Source of the DNA: Owenia fusiformis
Taxonomy: Eukaryota; Annelida; Polychaeta; Sabellida; Oweniidae
Length of the DNA stretch: 64,000 nucleotides
Reading direction: 5' to 3'
Assembly (NCBI GenBank): GCA_903813345.2
Contig: CAIIXF020000001.1
Location: 27,455,915-27,519,914 of the forward strand
Shown piece after piece: positions 43,974 through 64,000 of the stretch. Within the stretch, counting starts at the first letter, position 1. Each line of letters begins with the position of its first letter. The position numbers and the translations under genes were made by a program. The notes beneath the pieces are model-generated. The model had not been told where the DNA came from. It made no database searches and saw only the letters and a list, made by a program, of their open reading frames with translations.

Positions 43974-46900
43974 CTATTGAAGATGTTCACCTAGTGATTT
44001 CATAGGCCTTGCAAGTGGAATTATCAAGAGCAGAACTACAGATAATGTAACGACAACCGTAGTAGAAATTACAAAACAGAATCGGTCAACAACTCTGGCA
44101 ACCTCGATCCATTCTTTCTGGTAACTAGACTCGGCTTCATCTTCTTGTTGTTTCTTGAGAATTTCTTCCAAGAGAGTGACAATCTTTTGAATTTCTCCGC
44201 CGTTGTTCTCATCCTCTTTGCGCTGGGATTCACGTTTTTCAACCACAATAGACTCAATAGTGGCTACGCTATCTTTCTTCTGCAGAAAATTGTTGCGCGG
44301 ATGTACTTTCGCAAGGTCAGAGTGTCGATTCGCAAGAGAATGAGCATGTTTCAAATTAACCATTTTCGCCATAATGCCAAACACAATCTTGCGCACCCAT
44401 TGTGGTACTGGCTTGGCTGCATGATGATGCATTGCAAGAACCCAAATAGTGAGAAACACAGATGCAGCCGTCATCGCCATTATGCTTGTCAAGTAGATAC
44501 CTGGAGTGAGAATCACAACAACGGCAGGATAAGCAACAAGAACGCACAAGAAGCAACATTTGAACCACAAAATATCATTAATTTGGACAGTCGTGTCTTT
44601 AAATCTGGCTATTTTCTAACCATTCATTTCAAAATGTTACATGTATATCAGGTCAATACATCTCCAATGATATTGCATTGAATGGAAATATCAACCTATA
44701 TACAGTGATATGTATTGGATTAGGTAGAAACTCATCTTATATACATTGACCATTATGTTGACCAATTAATTTCCATAAAGTGATTCATCTTTAATGACAC
44801 TACTAATGCAAAGATATGTAAAAAATACCTTCCGTTATCTCAAAGTTAGAATTGTCGATAATGTGCTTTAAAATCTCTTTGACATAAATAATGCAAACTG
44901 TACTATGTTGAACATATTTACTTGCATGGGTTTTAAAGATGGCGTGAGAAACTCATCATGATAAACCATGACATCTCATTTCTTCCCAGCCCTGATGCTC
45001 AAGTGAAACAGAAAGATGCCATGTATTTCAGAATGTGAGCAACTGAATTTGATAGAAACGAGTGGAATCTATATTGTATGACTTTTGTACACCCCTACTG
45101 ATTTATCAATCGGGAATCCAACGTACTTTGGATCACTTATTAAAGCTTGTTTACATTTAGCGATTTAAAACTCATTCGGTTTGATTACATTTCCCAACCA
45201 TTGTAATATTGGAAAATAAAATTGAAATTCAGACATAGACAGTTTTTGATATTGATAACAATATGCTATCGAATGATAATGTCTCGGTTGCCAAACACAA
45301 AATGGAGTGATATTCAGTAAACAATCATAGGGGAAGTATAAAAAGAAGTATAAAGGGGTTGAAAACAATGAAGTGGCTGAAAAGTCCAATAATGAGGTCA
45401 AACAGTTCATCAAATAATATATGGCTACATCTAGTCGGTATGAATGTCTGTCAAACAAAACATTTATACACCCTAATCAATAATTAATTACAAACAAATA
45501 TACTAGAACAATCCGATTTCGTTAATAATGATACATTTATAATTGATACACCTTATTATTTTCAATTGTTAAGGTGTCAAATCTAAACTGTACCACCAAA
45601 GTGCTATGTAATCGAGCAGCGTGTTTGACACACATGTTTCTTGATACAATAACATCCCACTGATTATGTCTTATCGGGTCCCGATTCTCCACAAGGAAAT
45701 CTTTGTGAAAGAGAGGAGTGTGTTTTAGAGTAAACTCTGATGTACACTGAAATTTGTTGAGATTTTGGAAATCTTTGTGAAAGAGAGTAGTGTGTTTTAG
45801 AGTAAACTCTGATGTACACTGGAATTTGTTGAGATTTTGGAAATCTTTGCGAAAGAGAGGAGTGTGTTTTAGAGTAAACTCTGATGTACACTGGAATTTG
45901 TTGAGATTTTGGAAATCTTTGCGAAAGAGTGGAGTGTGGTTTAGAGTAAACTCTGATGTACACTTGAATTTGTTGAGATTTTGGAAATCTTTGTGAAAGA
46001 AAGGAGTGTGTTTTAGAGTAAACTCTGATGTACACTGGTATTTTTCATTCTATACTTCTCAAATGAAAACTGATTTTCAAAAATCCACTGAAACAAGATA
46101 CTAAATAATTACCTAAACAATAGATTATAATATTTGCGTTTTTGCTAGTGCTACCCTATAGATTAGGGTACATACAAAGCTCTTAAATCCGCAAGGTGAT
46201 TTAATAAAGAGATATGAACGTTAATCTGTATCAAAGGAAAGTGGGAAAAATAAAACGAATATAAAGAATAAAAAGTGTATTCTTTCACTTACTAATGAGA
46301 GGTACAACTTCTGATGTCCTCGGCATGGAGTCATCTACGATCAACAGAAACACGCTAAATGACAACAGGACAGTAAGGCCTAGTCCCACCTTCTCCCCAG
46401 CCTCAGGGGGCAAACAGAACACGCCCACAGTCAAAAGACTAAGTAGTATGCACGGTAAAATCACGTTCAATCCAAAGTAAAGAGGTTTCCTGATCATGTG
46501 TACTTTGAAACGCATGATACTGTACATGTTGGTCTCGTCTTGTACCAGCGAATGTTCAACTTTAGATTCAGCGAATGTGTCGTCAATGTGCCACTCGCCA
46601 TGTTCCCTGTATTTTCTCATCAGGATCGTCTCTTGGATTGGGGTTATGATTATGTTGTGAGTGCTGGACGACCAAGCCATGATTATAATCTCACAAAGTT
46701 GTTCATCAAAGGGGAAGTATGCTATATCGATATCGCATTGTATCGCGAATTCACCGCCAGGTTGCCATATGAGTTTCCCATCATTCCTGACACGGATGTA
46801 GAAGTTACTTAACCAGTCAGACAGCTTGCTATCATGTGCCCTAGAATTATACAGAGAGTATAGTACAGATTCTAGTAAAAAAGAATTTTTATTTTATGCA

Positions 46901-48216
46901 AATTTACCTATCCAATAAAGAACAAGTATGTATTAAGTCTTGATTTTATCACTACTTTTATCATTTTGTTTAATGTAGGAAAACGTATATGGTCTATTAC
47001 ATTGTTCATACGATTAGCCTTCACACAGTCGCACAGTGTACCTCACTTTAAATGTTCAAGTTATAGTCCCTACTTCATTATTCAACTTTGTTGCTGCAAG
47101 AAGTTTCTACATCTTGTTGATAATTATGACTTTGCTTCTCTATATTATATTTTGACTTACGAGTTTTCTAATGTTAGATCAGGCGTCCATACATTCGATG
47201 CTGGAACGATGATTTGGTCCACATTCTCATAATCAACGGGGTTCCAAGTCAATCGAGGATCTCTCCAAATCTGAGATAAATATTAATAATATTTGATTGA
47301 TATAATTTGTTAAATAAGTGTATTTGTACATCTACAATAGAATTTTTTATTTAAAGACTCAAGTTAAATCGTTTAATAATGCGGTAATTTTTCTTTGTTC
47401 GTGCCGATTGTTGATTGCAATTATGAATTGTTAAATGAGTCATATGATGTAAATTTTAGGGATTTGGCTCATATTGTAGTCTAATCTTTTTTGTGTTAAA
47501 AAATAAATAAAAAAGGAATTAATTCTTTCAAAAGTCGTATTTTTCGAAACAATGCATCAAACTGAGTGATTAAAAATAATGTATTGACGAAAATATGTGA
47601 TGCGTCTTTATAACTTACCACGTCTAGCCAGCCATGGAAAGACATTTCTTGTTGATGCTCATCCTAAAAATTAGTATGGTATAATGAAATGATATTCATA
47701 ATGTGAATCAGCCATAACCCTCACTAGATGAAAAATATTAGAAAAATAACCTGTATAACCTGTAGTTTTTTAATATGTTAAATAAACTAAAATGATAATA
47801 ATATTCTGACCACATACCATAGATTTTATTTGTAGAATAGTGAAACTCATATCTATGGTAACGGGTTGTGACGCATCATATCTTGGTATCACTACTTTCT
47901 TGTATGGGCGTTTATCTAGGAGATCGGCATATAGTCGCTCCTCTGGAGTTGACGTGTCTAAAATAGCAAAAAGTATAGTAATTATCCAATAATGAAAATT
48001 AACTTTAAAAAATGTTTTTTCTTATTTCTTAAATTCTTTCTCTCACTATTTCCTACTTCAAAATGCTTTTGTAGCAAAGTTCTCAACAAACACGTTTTTA
48101 CACTTACAATTATTTCCGATGTCGATTCCCTTGCCATCACAGATTCTTGAGAACATTGACAAGAAAAATATACAATTGAAACTAAGGAATAAGCAAGCGC
48201 CATATCTTTCTTCCAT
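43974..48216 (-). CDS. Nicotinic-type Cys-loop ligand-gated ion channel subunit, complete six-exon gene
   Basis: Exons: 48,216-48,108; 47,957-47,818; 47,663-47,619; 47,270-47,161; 46,840-46,293; 44,500-43,974. All phases match and give 492 residues. A signal peptide (MEERYGACLFLSFNCIFFLS) is followed by the ligand-binding domain with ERLYADLL, TIDMSFTILQIKSM and the loop D/A block WNPVDYENVDQI. The signature Cys loop is C170-C184 (CDIDIAYFPFDEQLC), and loop B has MAWSSST. TM1 starts near PLYFGLNVILPCILLS. TM2 is GEKVGLGLTVLLSFSVFLLI, with the GEK intermediate ring of cation channels. TM3 begins IYLTSIMAMTAASVF. An intracellular loop with an acidic/basic coil and TM4 (ISTTVVVTLSVVLLLII) complete it. 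Loop C lacks the paired cysteines of alpha subunits, so it should be a non-alpha partner or a divergent subunit. The large intron 5 (44,501-46,292) contains a 72-base minisatellite. Confidence 0.9.
45695..46039. repeat. Minisatellite, about 4.8 units of 72 bases
   Basis: Units start with GGAAATCTTTG(T/C)GAAAGAG at 45,695, 45,767, 45,839, 45,911 and 45,983. Because 72 is a multiple of three, frames stay open on both strands and mimic a repetitive protein (for example VYIRVYSK and KSQQIP), but it lies within intron 5 of the receptor gene. Confidence 0.9.
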
Positions 48217-48310
48217 CTTGTAGTTATGTGTCAGCCTGTGTAACTATAGTTGATGAACAATAGATGAAAATATGATTCGATTACAAACTGCTGATCAAGA
48301 TGCTTAATAA

Positions 48311-48316
48311 TTTATA
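48311..48316 (-). promoter_or_regulatory. Candidate TATA box of the receptor gene
   Basis: Minus strand TATAAA, in the context CCTTATAAATTATT, about 95 bases before the ATG at 48,216. An identical box sits in the duplicate at 49,915-49,920. Confidence 0.45.
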
Positions 48317-49019
48317 AGGCTACCATTGTTGAACGATGAAAGCTAAAAGTACAGAGGGAAGGCGTCGTGTCGTTTAGTCACTTCACTATACGAAAATATA
48401 GTGACAAGATATTCTCACGATATGCATGTCAATAAAATCCCGAACTGTTGTGGAAACACACGAAACAAAGTGTGGGGCTCTGAGTACAAACCACTCCTTT
48501 GTTGGTCATGTTATCAAATTTTTCTCTATACGAAGTAACTGGAACTCTCACTTTTGAATGTTTTGCTTGCGCCCTTATAATGATGGAATTATATATCCAA
48601 ACATTTTTTGAAATTTACTGACTAAAAAAACATTTGAATGATACATAACATTAAACATTATTTCTTGTAATATTTATAATTGGAAGCCAGACTCATATCA
48701 AGTAAATGTTACTTGGGAAGTATTTGAAGTAATTCAACACTACAGCATTTCATAAGTAATTTCATGTAATTTAAAACCTGAAGTAGTATTGCTTTTTTGT
48801 GCGAGGGATGTTTTCTTTTGTTTTAAAAAATAATTCCCAGTCCCAAATGATCTCAAAAATTAAATGCACGACAGTTCAGTCAATATTTATGACTCCAGGC
48901 CCATAGCACATTTCATATAGGGATAAATGTTTCTTGAATGAACAGTTAATAGTATATCTTCCGGTTTTACTGAATTGGGCATTTGAATATATCTTTACGT
49001 TTTTCAATGGTTTTTGCTT

Positions 49020-49630
49020 ACACAGGTTGTTATAATTAAACCTCAATTGGTACAGTAGTAACTATTATATTTCAAATGGTTAGATTACACAGGTTACTAT
49101 TAAACCTCAATTGATGCAGTAGTACCTTTGGATTTCAAAAGGTTTACACAAGTTGCTATTAAACCTCAATTGGTACACTGGTATCTATTAAATTTCAACT
49201 GGTTTACACAGGTTAGTATTAGACCTCAACTGGTACAGTAGTAACTATTAGATTTCACATAGTATACAAAGGTTACTATTAAATCTCAATTGGTACGGTA
49301 GTAACTATTAGATTTCAACGGGTTTACATAGGTTACTGTTAAATATCATCGGTACAGTAGTATTAGATTTTAAATGATTTACGCAAGTTACTATTAAACC
49401 TCAATAGGTACACTGGTATCTATAAAATTTCAACTGGTTTACACGGGTTACTATTAAACCTAGGCCTTAATTGGCACAGTAGTAACTATCAGATTTCAAA
49501 TGGTTTACACAGTTTACTTTTGGACCTCAATTGGTACGGTAGTAACTATTAGATTTCAAATGGTTTACAAGATTACTATTAAACATCAATTGATACACTG
49601 GTAACAATAGATTTCAACTGGTTTACACAA
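49020..49630. repeat. Minisatellite, about 10 units of 60 bases (unit 1)
   Basis: Units follow the pattern GGTTTACACAGGTTACTATT, AAACCTCAATTGGTACAGTA, GTAACTATTAGATTTCAAAT. They are noticeably diverged from each other, while the whole array is nearly identical to its copy in unit 2, so the array is older than the 1.6-kb duplication. Confidence 0.9.
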
Positions 49631-49765
49631 AGGGGCGATCAATAAATTGCAAGTGACCCACTATTTCTGACAATATTTGAAGTCACGTGATCAAACATAC
49701 ACATAAGTATAGTAGATCGATAGACCAGTAACAAATAATTGACTGAGTCAAATGTTATGAACAGC

Positions 49766-51380
49766 AGAAAAAGATACAATTGAAACTAAGGAATAAGCAA
49801 GCGCCATATCTTTCTTCCATCTTGTAGTTATGTGTCAGCCTGTGTAACTATAGTTGATGAACAATAGATGAAAATATGATTCGATTACAAACTGCTGATC
49901 AAGATGCTTAATAATTTATAAGGCTACCATTGTTGAACGATGAAAGCTAAAAGTACAGAGGGAAGGCGTCGTGTCGTTTAGTCACTTCACTATACGAAAA
50001 TATAGTGACAAGATATTCTCACGATATGCATGTCAATAAAATCCCGAACTGTTGTGGAAACACACGAAGCAAATGTGGGGCACTGAGTACAAATCATCCC
50101 TTTGGGACCAGATTTGTTGGTCATGTTATCAAACTTTTCTCTATACGAAGTAACTGGAACTCTCACTTTTGAATGTTTTGCTTGCGCCCTTATAATGATG
50201 GAATTATATATCCAAACATTTTTTGAAATTTACTGACAAAAAAAACATTTGAATGATACATAACATTAAACATTATTTCTTGTAATATTTATAATTGGAA
50301 GCCAGACTCATATCAAGTAAATGTTACTTGGGAAATATTTGAAGTAATTCAACACTACAGCATTTCATAAGTAATTTCATGTAATTTAAAACCTGAAGTA
50401 GTATTGCTTTTTTGTGTGAGGGGATGTTTTCTTTTGTTTTAAAAAATAATTCCCAGTCTCCAATGATCTCAAAAATTAAATGCACGACAGTTCAGTCAAC
50501 ATTTATGACTCCAGGCCCATAGTACATTTCATTTAGGGATAAATGTTTCTTGAATGAACAGTTAATAGTATATCTTCCGGTTTTACTGAATTGGGCATTT
50601 GAATATATCTTTACGTTTTTCAATGGTTTTTGCTTACACAGGTTGTTATAATTAAACCTCAATTGGTACAGTAGTAACTATTATATTTCAAATGGTTAGA
50701 TTACACAGGTTACTATTAAACCTCAATTGATGCAGTAGTACCTTTGGATTTCAAAAGGTTTACACAAGTTGCTATTAAACCTCAATTGGTACACTGGTAT
50801 CTATTAAATTTCAACTGGTTTACACAGGTTAGTATTAGACCTCAACTGGTACAGTAGTAACTATTAGATTTCACATAGTATACAAAGGTTACTATTAAAT
50901 CTCAATTGGTACGGTAGTAACTATTAGATTTCAACGGGTTTACATAGGTTACTGTTAAATATCATCGGTACAGTAGTATTAGATTTTAAATGATTTACGC
51001 AAGTTACTATTAAACCTCAATAGGTACACTGGTATCTATAAAATTTCAACTGGTTTACACGGGTTACTATTAAACCTAGGCCTCAATTGGCACAGTAGTA
51101 ACTATCAGATTTCAAATGGTTTACACAGTTTACTTTTGGACCTCAATTGGTACGGTAGTAACTATTAGATTTCAAATGGTTTACAAGATTACTATTAAAC
51201 ATCAATTGATACACTGGTAACAATAGATTTCAACTGGTTTACACAAAGGGGCGATCAATAAATTGCAAGAGACCCACTATTTCTGACAATATTTGAAGTC
51301 ACGTGATCAAACATACACATAAGTATAGTAGATCGATAGACCAGTAACAAATAATTGACTGAGTCAAATGTTATGAACAG
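49766..51380. repeat. Tandem duplication, unit 2 (extra receptor promoter)
   Basis: Same content as unit 1: start codon region at about 49,770-49,820, TATA box at 49,915-49,920, then upstream DNA. A transcript starting here would encode MEERYGACLFLSFNCIFF, leave the duplicated exon at the junction and reach a stop three codons later, unless splicing skips it. Confidence 0.9.
50636..51246. repeat. Minisatellite, about 10 units of 60 bases (unit 2)
   Basis: Near-identical copy of the array at 49,020-49,630, with the same order of unit variants. Confidence 0.9.
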
Positions 51381-52000
51381 CCTGTGTTAAAACATGAGTG
51401 CTATAACAACTGATGATTAGGTACCTGACGCACTTTCAGAATTCAAGTAACTATTTTCGTGTCCATAAAGCCTATTTACAATGGTAAGCAAAATATCCAT
51501 ATATTCTGTGAACCAGATTGACAAGTTTAACAAGTTCATTATGTGACATATTCTGTGATACGATGTATTAAATCATTTACGACATGCAATATGTGATTAA
51601 ATGTTTGCCTTACTTGCACAAAATGTAAATTGTTCAAAGCTAGCAGTGAGAGGTAGTAACAAAAGCTAAGGATGTTGAACCAGTAATTAATATCAGTAAC
51701 TACATATTCAACATAATAAGACTATAATTTAATGAAACAATTTTATTTACTAACTACATACAGTGAACGCCTGTATTTATGGCGCTAATAACTCATATTC
51801 ACATTTGTAATAAATTGTCATTAGCAGGTTGTTCTACAGCACACGCACCATTGGTATGTGTCCAAATATTGGTTTTATTGAATATAATTTAAGCAAATGA
51901 ATTCTTATTCATCTACATTATTAAGTACACGTTTTTGTATCCAGTTCTATGCATACGATGTTTCTAAGGTTATACCTTGTTTTGGATTTTAGAAATCTAT
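51381..52000. other. Space between the receptor promoter region and the FAS gene 3' end
   Basis: No gene or repeat seen. It contains the FAS 3' untranslated region; I could not fix its polyadenylation site. Confidence 0.5.

Positions 52001-64000
<12,000 letters not shown>

Larger units (their letters stand above)
48162..49765. repeat. Tandem duplication, unit 1 (receptor 5' end and upstream)
   Basis: The unit repeats at 49,766-51,380 with an offset of about 1,604 bases and very few differences, plus small indels near 48,470-48,510. It begins inside exon 1 of the receptor gene, at a GAAAAA stretch shared by both junctions. It therefore covers the first 17 codons or so, the start codon, the TATA box and about 1.5 kb of upstream DNA. 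Confidence 0.9.

Noticed and set aside
44501-44570. Extension of the last receptor exon upstream (MWFKCCFLC...)
   Set aside because: It reads through the intron; the acceptor at 44,501-44,502 gives the correct phase and a normal TM2-TM3 loop.
44145-44681. 178-codon plus-strand open frame
   Set aside because: It is antisense to the last receptor exon and has no domain signal.
45664-46035. Repetitive 123-residue protein on the minus strand, and a matching frame on the plus strand
   Set aside because: Both are translations of the 72-base minisatellite in a receptor intron.
49020-51246. Regularly spaced repeats that could look like a CRISPR array
   Set aside because: All parts of each 60-base unit are repeated, so there are no spacers; it is a minisatellite copied by a tandem duplication.

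Overview
The window is AT-rich nuclear DNA of an invertebrate animal. Genes are split by many short GT-AG introns, and I could follow the reading phase across most of them. The gene set is metazoan: an animal-type fatty acid synthase, a nicotinic-receptor-like subunit, a family-92 glycosyltransferase, and two secreted proteins with extracellular modules (PAN/EGF/LamG and vWA). A lophotrochozoan or an invertebrate deuterostome fits, but the sequence alone does not fix the phylum.

Layout. 1-10 kb: one copy (A) of a segmental duplication, interrupted by a LINE nested in a terminal-inverted-repeat (TIR) element and by two further TIR elements, ending in a lone vWA exon on the minus strand. 10.1-11.5 kb: a long-period repeat running into a 500-base assembly gap. 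12.0-19.7 kb: a complete plus-strand gene for a secreted PAN/EGF-like/LamG protein, with a 1-kb foldback element in its second intron. 17.4-21.9 kb: copy B of the duplication, overlapping the end of that gene. 21.3-27.2 kb: a complete minus-strand gene of 12 coding exons for a secreted protein with two copies of a domain I do not recognise and a C-terminal vWA domain. 27.8-41.5 kb: no gene I can support, but minisatellites, TIR elements and a remarkable density of long inverted repeats. 41.5-43.2 kb: a GT92 glycosyltransferase on the plus strand. 44.0-48.2 kb: a Cys-loop receptor subunit on the minus strand, convergent with it. 48.2-51.4 kb: a 1.6-kb tandem duplication that copied the receptor's promoter and first codons. 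52.0-64.0 kb: the fatty acid synthase gene on the minus strand, from the acyltransferase domain to the thioesterase, with its 5' end outside the window.

The two secreted-protein genes interlock: the PAN/EGF/LamG gene lies between the main vWA terminal exon and its near-identical second copy about 11 kb further on. The extra vWA exon is therefore either an orphan or an alternative last exon reached by splicing over the neighbour. Because copies A and B stay collinear, each serves as an empty-site control for insertions in the other, so several mobile-element boundaries can be read directly.
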